64,000 bases of DNA from Clostridiaceae bacterium OM02-2AC (GCA_003481775.1 QULU01000029.1:1-64000); one strand, 5' to 3'. Positions 32,786 to 43,297 are shown, counted from the stretch's first letter. Notes: a model not told the origin generated them from the sequence alone. Made by a program: numbers and translations.

Positions 32786-35700
32786 ATGAAGATACTTGAT
32801 TCTGAAATTCAGCGTTTTTTCAATACCAAAAACTGGAAGATCGCATTGCGTTACTATGATCAGGATGTTGTGGATGAAATCGTGATTAGGGAAAGCGTTG
32901 CGGGCTGTGTATATGAGATACAGGCATCAGTTATGGTTTACGGATATGAGAATCACTGCAATATCCTTCTGAACAATAAGGGAGAAATTCTGGATTTCAG
33001 CTGCAACTGTCCGTATTGTGAACAACAGGAGCTCGCCTGCGGACATATCGGTGTCGTTCTGCTGGTTGTCTATGACCTAGAGCCGGAGTCCTTCCCGTTC
33101 ACCTACAATCCGATGCATCAAAGAGAGGATGCCTTTCGTCGGTATCTGGAACAGCAGATGCTGGAGCGCTCGCGTTCCTTTATCGACCGCTATGCCCGAA
33201 AGGATCTGGCCAGATTTCAGGCAAACACCCTGCTTGACAAGGTACAGCTGCATGCCCATGTCGCCTATACGCATGAACTTACGCTGGACTATAAGGTCGG
33301 TGTTCAAAGGAAATATGTCGTTCGCAGTATCACCGGCTTCCTTGATGCCATAGACCGGCAGCTGGAGGTCGATTACGGGCGCCAGCTGAAATTCACGCAT
33401 CACATGCAGGCATTCGATGAAGCTGCACAGGCACAAATTCTCTTTTTAAAGCAGTATATCAAGGAACATGAAACCCAGTATTCCTATGGCTACGGCTCCA
33501 GCCGCAAGCAGATTACAATCGATCAGAAATCCATGGATGACTTCTATGAGCTTTACAGCAACGATGCCCCGGAGTGTATCGATTTACAGTTTGCGGATGA
33601 GGACCGGCAGGAAATCGGATTGCGTATCGATATGCAGGAGGACTTTTTCATCATTACCACCCTGCTGTCCCTCGATCAGCTTCTGCGTGGTGAGAAACGC
33701 TGGTATTATATGGAAAACGCTACGTTGCAGCGCTTTTCTGCGGAGCTGAGTGAACAGCTGCACGATATGCTGGAGGAGCTGTGTGAGGATCGCCAGATTC
33801 TGATACATAAGGATGATATGATCCGCTTCTGTACCTATGTCATACCGGCAATACGCGAGTATGTGCATTTTGAAGGTATATCGCTGGATACCTTTATGCC
33901 GTATCCCATGGAGATTGACTGCTACGTCGATTTGGAGGATAACGGTGATATCTCTATCCGCCTGCTCTATCATTATGAGGACAGCCCCTCTCAGAATGCC
34001 TTTGCCCCGCATGCCGACTCCTCCTTGGAGCTGGATCATATCCGCCAGTACATCGAAACCTATGCAACACGTCTGGACCCGGATTCCCACATCGCCTATA
34101 TCGACGAGCATGCCGCATATGCGCAGACGTTTGTCAAACAGGGGCTGGAATATTTGAACCAGATGTGCAATGTATATATCAGCGATGCACTGAAGCAAAT
34201 GGAAACACCGAAGAAGGTCCATATGAATGTCGGTGTCCGAATGAAAAATCGGTTATTGGAGCTGGATGTCACCAGTGTGGATATACCTAGGGATGAATTG
34301 TACAGTGTTTTGCGCTCCTATCGCAAGAAGAAAAAATATCACCGTCTCAAAAACGGTGATCTCATTTACTTGCAATCCGAGGGGCTGCAGGAAACAGATG
34401 ACCTGCTGCAGCTGCTGCACCTGACACCGCAGGATTTAAAAAATCAAACCATGCAGGTGGATACCTTCCATGCCTTTCAGCTGGATGATTTTGCAGAGCA
34501 CAGCAATCATGTCGAGGTCATGCGGGGAACTGCCTTTCATACGATGATGGAACAGCTGCGCAGTGTGGAAACCGGAATCTATCCATTGGATCCGCATTAT
34601 GATGCCATTTTGCGTGATTACCAGAAAACCGGTTACCAGTGGCTGAAAACGATGAGTGCCTATGGATTTGGCGGCATCCTCGCAGATGATATGGGGCTGG
34701 GAAAAACGCTGCAGGTGATTTCCTGGCTGGAAAGCATGCATCAAACCCATGATCTGCCCTGCTCCATCGTTATCTGTCCGGCCTCCCTGATTTATAACTG
34801 GAAGGATGAGATTCAGAAATTCGCCATGGATCTGCGTGCTCTTTGCATTCAGGGAACCAATACGCAGCGCCTGCAAAAAATCAGCGAGCTGCACAGCTAT
34901 GATGTCCTGATCACCAGCTACGATTATCTGCGCAGAGATTATGAGCGCTATGACGGTCATACCTTTACCGCGATTCTGCTGGATGAAGCACAGTATATCA
35001 AAAACCATACAACCAAAAATGCGATTGCAGTGAAACAGCTGAAGGGCTCCTATCGGTTTGCATTAACCGGGACACCGATTGAAAATTCCCTTTCCGAGCT
35101 GTGGAGTATTTTCGATTTCCTGATGCCGGGCTATCTGTACAATTATCATCGCTTCCGTGAGCTGTTCGAGCGTGAAATTATCAAAAACGGAAATGAGAAG
35201 GCACAGGTCCAGCTGAAACACATGGTGGAGCCGTTTATTCTGCGGCGAATCAAGAAGGATGTTCTGCAGGATCTTCCGGATAAGATGGAGCAGGTATATT
35301 TTCAGGAATTCAATGCAGAGGAAAAGAAAATCTATTATGCCAATCTGGTATCCATCAATCAGGATTTACAAAAGAAGATGCAGATGGAGGAGGTTGATAA
35401 GTTTCAGGTGCTGGCAATGATGACCAGACTTCGTGAAATATGTTGTGATGCACGCTTGCTATATGAAAATGTCACACTGCCCTCTACCAAGCTTCGCGGC
35501 TGTATGGATCTGCTGCTAACCGCGCGCAACAGCGGTCGTCGGGTATTGCTGTTTTCCAGCTTCACCTCCATGCTGGAGCTGATCGAGGAACAGCTGCGTA
35601 CAGAAAATATACGGTATCTGAAGCTGACAGGGGAAACCAAAAAGGAGCTGCGGCATGCCTATGTGGAAAAATTTCAGAATGGAGAAGCTGACGTCTTCCT

Positions 35701-36040
35701 GATTTCGTTAAAGGCTGGCGGTACCGGCTTAAACCTGACCAATGCGGAAATCGTCATTCATTATGACCCCTGGTGGAACCTTTCCGCGCAGAATCAGGCA
35801 ACCGATCGTGCCTATCGCATCGGTCAGACGAAGGATGTTCAGGTATATAAGCTGATTATGAAGGATACCATCGAAGAAAAAATCATGAAGCTGCAGGAGC
35901 GAAAGCATATCCTGAGTGACACCTTTATCAGCAGCAGTGAAACAAGCATCACCAGCATGAGCAAGGACGAAATCATGGATTTGTTTACAATGGAGCCCTT
36001 TGTACAGGAAGCGGATTTTGACGAAGGCTCCACCGAATAA
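32786..36040 (+). CDS. SNF2-family helicase with SWIM zinc finger
   Basis: A 1,084-residue Swi2/Snf2 ATPase. A SWIM zinc finger lies at about residues 75-95 (CNCPYCEQQELACGHIGVVL). A bacterial SNF2-associated region fills the middle. The ATPase starts near residue 620: DDMGLGKTLQVI is Walker A, ILLDEAQYIKN the DEAH-type box, and HYDPWWNLSAQNQATDRAYR the motif V/VI block. Such proteins remodel protein-DNA or RNA polymerase complexes (RapA/HepA group); the bacterial SWIM type has no defined role. ATG 32786 is chosen for its AGGAGG; the frame is open from 32711. Codons are rich in CTG/CAG, unlike the sucrose operon. Confidence 0.92.
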   Translation: MKILDSEIQRFFNTKNWKIALRYYDQDVVDEIVIRESVAGCVYEIQASVMVYGYENHCNILLNNKGEILDFSCNCPYCEQQELACGHIGVVLLVVYDLEPESFPFTYNPMHQREDAFRRYLEQQMLERSRSFIDRYARKDLARFQANTLLDKVQLHAHVAYTHELTLDYKVGVQRKYVVRSITGFLDAIDRQLEVDYGRQLKFTHHMQAFDEAAQAQILFLKQYIKEHETQYSYGYGSSRKQITIDQKSMDDFYELYSNDAPECIDLQFADEDRQEIGLRIDMQEDFFIITTLLSLDQLLRGEKRWYYMENATLQRFSAELSEQLHDMLEELCEDRQILIHKDDMIRFCTYVIPAIREYVHFEGISLDTFMPYPMEIDCYVDLEDNGDISIRLLYHYEDSPSQNAFAPHADSSLELDHIRQYIETYATRLDPDSHIAYIDEHAAYAQTFVKQGLEYLNQMCNVYISDALKQMETPKKVHMNVGVRMKNRLLELDVTSVDIPRDELYSVLRSYRKKKKYHRLKNGDLIYLQSEGLQETDDLLQLLHLTPQDLKNQTMQVDTFHAFQLDDFAEHSNHVEVMRGTAFHTMMEQLRSVETGIYPLDPHYDAILRDYQKTGYQWLKTMSAYGFGGILADDMGLGKTLQVISWLESMHQTHDLPCSIVICPASLIYNWKDEIQKFAMDLRALCIQGTNTQRLQKISELHSYDVLITSYDYLRRDYERYDGHTFTAILLDEAQYIKNHTTKNAIAVKQLKGSYRFALTGTPIENSLSELWSIFDFLMPGYLYNYHRFRELFEREIIKNGNEKAQVQLKHMVEPFILRRIKKDVLQDLPDKMEQVYFQEFNAEEKKIYYANLVSINQDLQKKMQMEEVDKFQVLAMMTRLREICCDARLLYENVTLPSTKLRGCMDLLLTARNSGRRVLLFSSFTSMLELIEEQLRTENIRYLKLTGETKKELRHAYVEKFQNGEADVFLISLKAGGTGLNLTNAEIVIHYDPWWNLSAQNQATDRAYRIGQTKDVQVYKLIMKDTIEEKIMKLQERKHILSDTFISSSETSITSMSKDEIMDLFTMEPFVQEADFDEGSTE

Positions 36041-36094
36041 TCTCCCCCCTTATTGCGGTTTCAGGACTGCACCCCTATACATATAGAAAATCAG

Positions 36095-36118
36095 ACGACT
36101 GTGAAAGCAGCCGTTTTT
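36095..36118 (+). terminator. Terminator of the SNF2 gene
   Basis: ACGACTG (36095-36101) and CAGCCGT (36108-36114) pair with one mismatch and are followed by five T on the plus strand. Confidence 0.65.
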
Positions 36119-36366
36119 CTTTGTAGCATACGGCTTGTAAGGCACGTGTCATAGATAAGTTAATGCCGATTGAGCAAAGCGTCTCTATCCGATGCTGCAA
36201 GCCGAAAAACACATGATCTTTTCTTTGCTACTGCACCATCAATCCTATCCTGCAGGAACTACAGTCAGCGGTATTCATAAATGCTCTGATTTGAGCAACC
36301 GCTTCTTTTCGCTCCTTCATACCCCGGCAGATACTTGCCGTATTTTATCCGCTTTTATGGAGGATA

Positions 36367-36416
36367 AATAAAAAGCTGTATAGATGAAGTATACAAGTGT
36401 ATATCATCCATACAGC
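36367..36416 (-). terminator. Terminator of the M18 aminopeptidase gene
   Basis: A long near-perfect hairpin: on the minus strand GCTGTAT-GATGA-TATAC pairs with its complement and is followed by five T. It begins about 20 bases after the stop codon. Confidence 0.8.
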
Positions 36417-36438
36417 ATTGACTGTATATATAGAAAGC

Positions 36439-37815
36439 TTATGCGTGCTTCAGGAATGCCTTATAGCCCTTTGTCGCTTCCCAGATATCAATTTTGCTGG
36501 CAATTTCCCATGGCGCGTGCATATTGTGCAGTGCAATACCGCTGTCAATAACCTCCATGTTATACTGTGCCAGAATATAGGCGATTGTTCCGCCGCCGCC
36601 CTGGTCAACCTTACCAAGCTCTGCTGTCTGGAAGGTTACATTTTCTGAATCCATGATGTTTCTCAGCTCTGCCATATATTCCGCATTGGCATCATTGCAG
36701 CCACCCTTACCGCGGGAGCCTGTATATTTATTGAATACCAGACCATGTCCCATGAAGGCAGAGTTTTTCTCTTCATTCACAGCTGCATAATTCGGATCAA
36801 ACGCAGCGGAAACATCACTGCTCAGCATCTTGGAATTTTTCAGTGCTCGACGCACATTCAGCTCACTGTACTCACCAAGGCGATCCATTACCTCAGCTAC
36901 GGTGTTTTCAAAGAAGCGGGAATGCTGACCGGTTGCACCAATGCTTCCAACCTCTTCCTTATCAACCAGCAATGTCACAGCCGTACGCTTAACGGATTCT
37001 GTTTCCAGCTGTGCCATCATAGAGGTATATGCACAGATGCGATCATCATGCCCGTATCCGGCAACCATACTGCGATCCAACCCGTAGTCTCTTGCCTTTC
37101 CGGCAGGTACGACCTCGATTTCCGCAGATACGAAATCATCCTCTTCAAAATCATATTTTTCCTTCAGCAGCTTCAGAATATTCGCCTTAACAGCATCCTT
37201 TTCCTCGCCAGCCAGCGGCATGCTTCCGATCGTCACATTCAGGTCTTCCCCCTCGATGACATTGCTTGCCTTTTTGCTCATCTGATCCGCAGACAGATGT
37301 ACCAGCAAATCACTGATTCCTACGATTGGATCATTATCATCCTCACCGATATTCAGCTCAATCACCGTTTTGTCCTTCTTCACAACTACACCATGCAGCG
37401 CCAGTGGCAGGGTAACCCACTGATACTTTTTGATACCGCCGTAATAATGCGTATCCAGCATCGCGAATTCCTTATCCTCATACAAAGGATTCTGTTTGAT
37501 ATCCAGACGCGGAGAATCCACGTGTGCTCCCAAAATATTGCATCCGGCAGCCATCGGCTCCTCACCGATCAGAAACAGGGCAATTCCCTTGCCCATATTG
37601 TTGGCATACACCTTGTCACCGCTTTTCAGCGTTTCTTTGTTTTTGATGATATCCTCCAGATTACGATATCCATAGGTTTCCGCAATACGGATACTTTCGC
37701 TTACGCATTCACGCTCTGTCTTGCAGTCGGAAATATATTTTTTGTATCCTTCACAATAATCGAATACTTCCTTTAATCCTGCTTCATCATACTTTTTCCA
37801 AGCATTTTCTCTCAT
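36439..37815 (-). CDS. M18-family aminopeptidase
   Basis: A 458-residue cytoplasmic zinc aminopeptidase of the aspartyl-aminopeptidase/aminopeptidase I family. Metal-binding elements are NILGAHVDSPRLDIK, the YGHDDRICAYTSM region, VDKEEVGSIGATGQ and the C-terminal VIDSGIALHNMHAPWEI. It releases N-terminal residues from peptides; specificity cannot be told from sequence alone. GGAGG lies six bases before the ATG. It follows murI on the same strand after about 80 bases but has its own terminator. Confidence 0.92.
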   Translation of the reverse strand: MRENAWKKYDEAGLKEVFDYCEGYKKYISDCKTERECVSESIRIAETYGYRNLEDIIKNKETLKSGDKVYANNMGKGIALFLIGEEPMAAGCNILGAHVDSPRLDIKQNPLYEDKEFAMLDTHYYGGIKKYQWVTLPLALHGVVVKKDKTVIELNIGEDDNDPIVGISDLLVHLSADQMSKKASNVIEGEDLNVTIGSMPLAGEEKDAVKANILKLLKEKYDFEEDDFVSAEIEVVPAGKARDYGLDRSMVAGYGHDDRICAYTSMMAQLETESVKRTAVTLLVDKEEVGSIGATGQHSRFFENTVAEVMDRLGEYSELNVRRALKNSKMLSSDVSAAFDPNYAAVNEEKNSAFMGHGLVFNKYTGSRGKGGCNDANAEYMAELRNIMDSENVTFQTAELGKVDQGGGGTIAYILAQYNMEVIDSGIALHNMHAPWEIASKIDIWEATKGYKAFLKHA

Positions 37816-37893
37816 AGTCTACCTCCGTTGTTCACTGTCTTCTATTATAATTCGTATCCAGGATAAAGACAACTCCTGTGCCATTGTTTTTCC

Positions 37894-38673
37894 TTATCTT
37901 TCCAAAAGCGCTCTGGAAAGCTTCAAAATTGACTCCTGCTTCAGGGAATTGTATATGCGAAGCTCACCTTCAGCTGAAGAAGGCTTTCTACATTCACCAC
38001 GTTCCAGCAACAACTCCTGCACATGTCTTGCCGTACCTACATTGCCGTCTACAAGTGCGATGTGGTCTCCGATCAGATGCCGAAGCTGACTGCGGTAGAA
38101 CACAAAATGTGTACAGCCCAGTACAATGCTGTCCATGCGTTCCATATCGTAGGGCTCGAGGTATTCACGAAGTGCACAGTCTACTGCCTGCGCATCATCC
38201 AGTCTGCCTGCCTCGACGAGCTCCACCAGCTTCGGACATGGCTGTCGGTAAATGGTATTATCCTCATCAAAGCGGGACATCAGCTGTTCAAATTTCTGTT
38301 CCTTTAGTGTAAACTGCGTTGCGAGTACAAGAACATGCTGCTGATGTCTGCCATCTACAGCAGGCTTTAATGCCGGCTCCATTCCAACAATCGGAAGGTC
38401 GGGATACAGGGTGCGAAGCTCCTTCACACAGGCACTGGTTGCCGTATTGCAGGCGATGACAACTGCCTTTACACCCTGACTGATAAAAAACGCACAGATG
38501 TTGCGACAACGCTTTGTTATTTCCTCTTTTGTTTTTACTCCATAGGGTGCATAGCTGGAATCACCGAAATAGAGATAATCCTCCTGCGGCATGAAAGAGC
38601 GCAGTTCCTTCAACACGCTGATTCCTCCCAGACCTGAGTCAAAGACACCAATCGCCTTGTCTATGCTGGACAT
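37894..38673 (-). CDS. murI: Glutamate racemase
   Basis: A 259-residue cofactor-independent racemase that makes D-glutamate for peptidoglycan. The two catalytic cysteines are in VIACNTATSACV and IVLGCTHFVFY; the N-terminal signature IGVFDSGLGGISVLKEL is complete. The ATG at 38673 has GGAGG nine bases upstream; a TTG three codons earlier is also open but less likely. The window thus holds D-glutamate and D-alanine enzymes, but in separate operons. Confidence 0.95.
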   Translation of the reverse strand: MSSIDKAIGVFDSGLGGISVLKELRSFMPQEDYLYFGDSSYAPYGVKTKEEITKRCRNICAFFISQGVKAVVIACNTATSACVKELRTLYPDLPIVGMEPALKPAVDGRHQQHVLVLATQFTLKEQKFEQLMSRFDEDNTIYRQPCPKLVELVEAGRLDDAQAVDCALREYLEPYDMERMDSIVLGCTHFVFYRSQLRHLIGDHIALVDGNVGTARHVQELLLERGECRKPSSAEGELRIYNSLKQESILKLSRALLER

Positions 38674-39301
38674 ATGTATCAACCTCCAAAATCATATACA
38701 ATAGATATTATACCCTTTTTTTGGAAAGCTTGCATCTGTTTTAAAGAAAATCAGACACGTTTGCAAAGGAGCTGGGATGGATGACAGATACACGGATGCA
38801 GCAAGGTACATAGCAGGCAGTCACTGCTGCCATTCGCTATGGCAGAAGGCGTATACTGGATACACCTTTCCTCCATACTTCCTGCTTCATCCAATCAGCA
38901 ATTCGATCCATGAGGTTATACACCTATACAAAGTATACAGAAAAGCACTGGTCAATCGGATGGCTGCATATGCTTTTCATTACAAAGCATGCAGAGGGGC
39001 ATCAATCAAAAGCATAACTGCATACAGACCACACCTTATAGGCAGCCGTTTGCGTACAGAATCAAATGCTGCCGAAAAAGAGAGCACGGTAATTCCTTTA
39101 TAGATGCATCATTTACGAACACCAAAAACCCCGTATAACGAGGTACCGTCATCCTCCGGTATCCGTTACACAGGGCAAAGCGGATGTTGCAATCAAGAAC
39201 GCCTGTAAGCATATGCTTTCTTAATGATTTATCCTATTGCATCTTCAGCAAGGTCATGCAGAAAGAAAATATACCTTTACCATGAACAAACTGCAACGTC
39301 G
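38674..39301. other. Intergenic region between murI and dxs
   Basis: About 630 bases. A plus-strand frame at 38777-39103 has a plausible GGAG upstream, but its translation is rich in Tyr, His, Ser and Arg without any domain pattern. I see no clear terminator for dxs, no tRNA and no repeat. Confidence 0.45.
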
Positions 39302-41074
39302 TTACGCAGTGATTCTCTCTGTTAGGCAGTGCTGTATATCCTCTAGCATAAGATCACTCTGCAGGCGGTTTTCCTTCAGTATTTCATCAACATCGTAACG
39401 GTCAATGAATGCCTTCTGCAAGCCATAATTCAATACCTTTATATCACTGTTTCCATAAAAGCGGGCAATTTTCTCACCAAAGCCGCCATCGAGGATACCA
39501 TCCTCCAGCGTTACGACAACCGAATGCTTTTGCTTCAATTTCTCCAGCAGCTCACGATCCACTCCTGTGATAAAACGCGGATTGATCAAGGTAGCGTTGA
39601 CTCCCTCCCGCTGCAATGCATCGGCGAGCTGTTTCCCTTTTTCATAGAAAGAGCCAAGCGCCAAAATTGCGACAGTATCCCCATCCTGTGTCACCTGATA
39701 GGAATTCAGCTGATCATAGCTTGCGGCAATCGGCATATCATTTCCGGATGTGACAGCAATACCGGGAACACGCACCGCTACCGGGTATTGCTTCTGATGC
39801 AAGCCCCAAGCCAGCATCGCTTCATATTCTTCCTTGCAGGTTGGAGCCAGATAAACCAGATTCGGAATATTGGACAGCATAGCGATATCGAAAATCCCCA
39901 GATGTGTGACATCGTTCATACCATACACACTTGCAGCAAATATGAGCAGCAGAGCCGGATTGTTATTGATGCATAAATCCTGAGACAGCTGATCATAAGT
40001 TCTCTGAAGAAAGCTGCTATATACGCCATATACCGGTTTTCCCCGATTAGCTGCGATTCCGGATGCCAGTGCCACAGCATGCTCTTCTGCAATTCCAACA
40101 TCTACAAACTGCTTACCTGCCTGTTTTCTTCGTTCCTCATGAAATCCAAATACGGCAGGGGTGCCGGATGTAATAGCAACAACTGAAGGATCCCTCTGCA
40201 TTTCCTTTAACAGGAAACGTGCGGTCAAATCTCCATAGTCCTCCCCCTGTTCCGTGTATAGGGGAGTGCCATCCTCCAAATGAAACGGCATATTCCAATG
40301 CCAGTCCTCCTTGTGTTGCTCTGCCAGCGCATATCCCTTCCCCTTCTGTGTACAGATATGGACAACGACAGGCTGCGCAGAATCCTTTACCTGTAAAAAT
40401 GCAGAGATCAGCTGTTCCAGATCATTGCCATCCTCAACGAATACATACGCAAGCCCCATCGCCTTGAACAGATTGCAGGAGGCTGTTCCACGAGTTTCCC
40501 GCAGCAGCTTCAGATTTTCATACAGTCCGCCATGATTTTCCGCGATAGACATAGCATTGTCATTTACCAAAATAATCAGATTACCCTGAAGCTCATGTGC
40601 AAAATTCAGTCCCTCCAAGGCCTCTCCTCCACTCAGTGAGCCATCACCGATTACCGCAATCACATTATATTGTTCCTTGTGCAGATCACGTGCCTTCGCA
40701 AGACCTGCTGCCAGAGATACAGAGGTAGAGGTATGGCCGATGGTGAAGAAATCATGTTCACTTTCCTGCGGATTTGTATAACCACTCACCTCGTCATAAT
40801 ACTCCTCCTGTAAAAATGCCCGACTTCTTCCTGTCAACAGCTTATGGCAATAGCTCTGATGCGATACATCAAATACCATTTTATCCATCGGGGAGTCAAA
40901 TACATAGTGCAAAGCAATCGTTGCTTCCACCATTCCCAGATTCGGGCCGATGTGACCGCCATGACGGCTCAGCTTCTGCAGCAGTGCCGTGCGCATTTCA
41001 TTTGCCAGCACCTGCAATTCTTCCTTTCGCAGATTTTTCACGTCCTGCGGACCTTTTATGTTTTCCAGATACAT
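39302..41074 (-). CDS. dxs: 1-deoxy-D-xylulose-5-phosphate synthase
   Basis: A 590-residue thiamine-diphosphate enzyme joining pyruvate and glyceraldehyde-3-phosphate in the first step of the MEP isoprenoid pathway; DXP also feeds thiamine and pyridoxal synthesis. The catalytic histidine is in SRHGGHIGPNLG; the ThDP-binding motif is VIGDGSLSGGEALEGLNFA to NDNAMSI; the transketolase middle domain has VDVGIAEEHAVALASG. It is slightly shorter than the usual ~620 residues. It stands alone, away from other isoprenoid genes, behind a promoter of MerR-regulated type. Confidence 0.93.
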   Translation of the reverse strand: MYLENIKGPQDVKNLRKEELQVLANEMRTALLQKLSRHGGHIGPNLGMVEATIALHYVFDSPMDKMVFDVSHQSYCHKLLTGRSRAFLQEEYYDEVSGYTNPQESEHDFFTIGHTSTSVSLAAGLAKARDLHKEQYNVIAVIGDGSLSGGEALEGLNFAHELQGNLIILVNDNAMSIAENHGGLYENLKLLRETRGTASCNLFKAMGLAYVFVEDGNDLEQLISAFLQVKDSAQPVVVHICTQKGKGYALAEQHKEDWHWNMPFHLEDGTPLYTEQGEDYGDLTARFLLKEMQRDPSVVAITSGTPAVFGFHEERRKQAGKQFVDVGIAEEHAVALASGIAANRGKPVYGVYSSFLQRTYDQLSQDLCINNNPALLLIFAASVYGMNDVTHLGIFDIAMLSNIPNLVYLAPTCKEEYEAMLAWGLHQKQYPVAVRVPGIAVTSGNDMPIAASYDQLNSYQVTQDGDTVAILALGSFYEKGKQLADALQREGVNATLINPRFITGVDRELLEKLKQKHSVVVTLEDGILDGGFGEKIARFYGNSDIKVLNYGLQKAFIDRYDVDEILKENRLQSDLMLEDIQHCLTERITA

Positions 41075-41174
41075 ACGTAATTCCTCACTTTCCGTTGAGC
41101 GCTTATCCTTTTATATTAAGCTGCTCGTGTCACTTGCTTCAAGCAGCTGTACACACTGCTTCAAGAACATGGGG

Positions 41175-41205
41175 ATTGTATCATCTGGAGCGAACTCCAA
41201 GTCAA
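41175..41205 (-). promoter_or_regulatory. MerR-type promoter of dxs with 19-bp spacer and dyad operator
   Basis: On the minus strand TTGACT (41200-41205) and TACAAT (41175-41180) are separated by 19 bases, two more than optimal. The spacer holds the dyad TGGAG-TTCG-CTCCA. A long spacer carrying a TTGGAGT..ACTCCAA-like dyad is the hallmark of promoters activated by MerR-family regulators of the AdhR/NmlR type. Confidence 0.65.
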
Positions 41206-41369
41206 TACACTTTTATATATTTTTTTTTATTATAATCTACAGAGCTATATCCGCTTTCTATGCTTATGAATAGTGACTGTAGCAGCGCTGACTTTTTCAC
41301 GTGTTTGCAGCCCTTTTAACATCAAAACCGCCTTCTCCTCCCTCTTATGCCAGATAACCGGAATATAGC

Positions 41370-41398
41370 TTGTGTAAAGATATATGAATCGGTATAAT
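41370..41398 (+). promoter_or_regulatory. Sigma-A promoter of the PRD regulator gene
   Basis: TTGTGT (41370-41375), a 17-base spacer and a consensus TATAAT (41393-41398), 22 bases before the start codon. The short leader leaves no room for a RAT element. Confidence 0.75.
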
Positions 41399-41419
41399 GG
41401 ACATATGAGGTGAGCATAA

Positions 41420-43297
41420 ATGCTACAAATGACAAAACGACAGAAAAAACTGGTTGCATGCCTGCACAATCATCCCAGTGAATTTCGCAGAGCAGACGAT
41501 TTAGCAAAAGATCTGCAGCTGTCACAGCGTACCATTCGCAATGAAATACGGCAGATCAACGAGCTGTTCGATGAACCGCTCATACTCTCCTGGAAGGGAA
41601 AAGGCTATCAGTTAAATCCAAATAATCAGCTTCCTGACGACGTGATGAACGTAGAGTCCGATAGTGGCAGCCGAAAGTTTCATATTCTGAAGCAGCTGCT
41701 TTCCTGCGATCAGGTGAATTACTATGAACTGGCAGATGCATACTACATCAGCGAATCAACGCTTGATAAAACCCTGCAGGAATTGAATCACATTATACAT
41801 ACACGATACGAAAACATCAGCATCCAGCGAATCAACAATCAGGTACAGATTGACTGTGATGAGAAACAGAGAAGACTTGTATATTCCTGCTTCCTCGTTC
41901 ATGAGATTCAGGAATATGATTTCGATATCCGCAATTACACAGGCTTCTTCAGCTCCTGCAATATTTTAGAATTAAAAAGCTATATCGTAAGCTTTAATCG
42001 AAAACACCATCTGGGCATGCGAGATTTTGAGATTTTTTCATTTATTCTTCATATCGCCGTTATGATGGAACGCATTGCGAAGGGCTGGGATATCACCAAC
42101 CCCAAAGAACAAGCAGAAGAGAAATCCCGAAAGCTGGCTGAAGAATTTTACAAAGGCTTATATGAACAGCAGCGCATCATTCTGTCCGCCTCTGAATTAA
42201 ATTATCTAGCCCTGCTGTTTTCAGGAAAAATATCTCGTATCACATCAGAAAAGGTTCAGGATTACGAACAATTTATTGAGGACATCATAAACGAGATCAA
42301 GCAGATTTATGATATCGACCTGTCCCAAAATGAATCTTTCCGTGACAGCCTGCTCGTTCACCTGCTGGGGCTTGATGCGCGTATAAAAACCAATTCCTTT
42401 TTAAGCAATCCTCTTATTCAGGATACAAAACAGCATTTTCCACTTTTATACGATATGAGTGTTTATGTAGCATCCCGTATACAGCAAAAATTTGATTGTG
42501 CGCTGATTGAGGATGAAATAGGTTATCTGACCCTGCATCTCATGAATGCGGTAGAAAAAATCCAGCAGAAGCTGACCAGAAAAATCATCTTGATCACCTC
42601 TTTGGGCAGAGCACAAAATCAATATTTGATATCGAGGCTGACAAATGCTACCAGCCATTTTCTTATTGAGGTCATCCGTTGCGTATCCATCTTTGAAACA
42701 GCTCAGATTAATGAGCTTACAGCAGACCTGATCGTTTCAACCATGCCTATGAAGCTGCATACGGATATCCCGATATACACCTGCAGTAATTTCTTACATG
42801 ATGCGGAAATCAAACAGATTCTCATGCTGCTATCAAAGGATGAGCATCCCTCCAAGCGGTTGCAGCAGCTTAAACAGTTTTTTGATGAACGGCTCTTTTT
42901 CACAGAAATGGACTTCACCAGCGATCGAGATGCAATTCGTTTTCTATGCGATGGACTCATGGAAGCAGGCTGCTGTGATGAAACGTTCTATGATAAAGTC
43001 ATAGAACGAGAACGCATCGCCCCCACAGCATATGGCAACCTGTTCGCAATTCCTCATCCTATTGAGAAATGTGCATTTCGCAATGCTATCGCCGTATGTT
43101 CACTGAAACACCCTATTTTATGGCAGAATAAGAAGGTGCGTATCATTTTTCTATTCTCCTTATGTCCCGGGCATAATCGTGATTTCGAGGATATTTTTGA
43201 ACAGCTGGTAAGTCTTCTCAATGATGTCAGCAATGTCAAGCTGCTGCTGCGTCAGACCACATTGTCTGGCTTTCTGGATACCTTCAGCTCCCTTTAG
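41420..43297 (+). CDS. LicR/MtlR-type PRD transcriptional regulator with EIIB- and EIIA-like domains
   Basis: A 625-residue DNA-binding regulator. The N-terminus has an HTH (FRRADDLAKDLQLSQRTIRN) and a second HTH-like region (YYELADAYYISESTLDKTLQ). Two PRDs follow, with conserved histidines in FILHIAVMMERIA and YLTLHLMNAVEKIQ. An EIIB-like domain (KIILITSLGRAQ, lacking the usual Cys) and an EIIA-like domain (FAIPHPIEKCAF, His present) complete it. PTS-dependent phosphorylation would set its activity. It is convergent with the adjacent NIF3/cellobiose-type operon, overlapping by four bases at 43294-43297, and is the best candidate to control it. GAGGTG precedes the start. Confidence 0.85.
   Translation: MLQMTKRQKKLVACLHNHPSEFRRADDLAKDLQLSQRTIRNEIRQINELFDEPLILSWKGKGYQLNPNNQLPDDVMNVESDSGSRKFHILKQLLSCDQVNYYELADAYYISESTLDKTLQELNHIIHTRYENISIQRINNQVQIDCDEKQRRLVYSCFLVHEIQEYDFDIRNYTGFFSSCNILELKSYIVSFNRKHHLGMRDFEIFSFILHIAVMMERIAKGWDITNPKEQAEEKSRKLAEEFYKGLYEQQRIILSASELNYLALLFSGKISRITSEKVQDYEQFIEDIINEIKQIYDIDLSQNESFRDSLLVHLLGLDARIKTNSFLSNPLIQDTKQHFPLLYDMSVYVASRIQQKFDCALIEDEIGYLTLHLMNAVEKIQQKLTRKIILITSLGRAQNQYLISRLTNATSHFLIEVIRCVSIFETAQINELTADLIVSTMPMKLHTDIPIYTCSNFLHDAEIKQILMLLSKDEHPSKRLQQLKQFFDERLFFTEMDFTSDRDAIRFLCDGLMEAGCCDETFYDKVIERERIAPTAYGNLFAIPHPIEKCAFRNAIAVCSLKHPILWQNKKVRIIFLFSLCPGHNRDFEDIFEQLVSLLNDVSNVKLLLRQTTLSGFLDTFSSL

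Noticed and set aside
38777..39103. 108-codon plus-strand frame between murI and dxs
   Set aside because: It has a GGAG-like site but the translation has no domain pattern, hydrophobic core or sensible composition.
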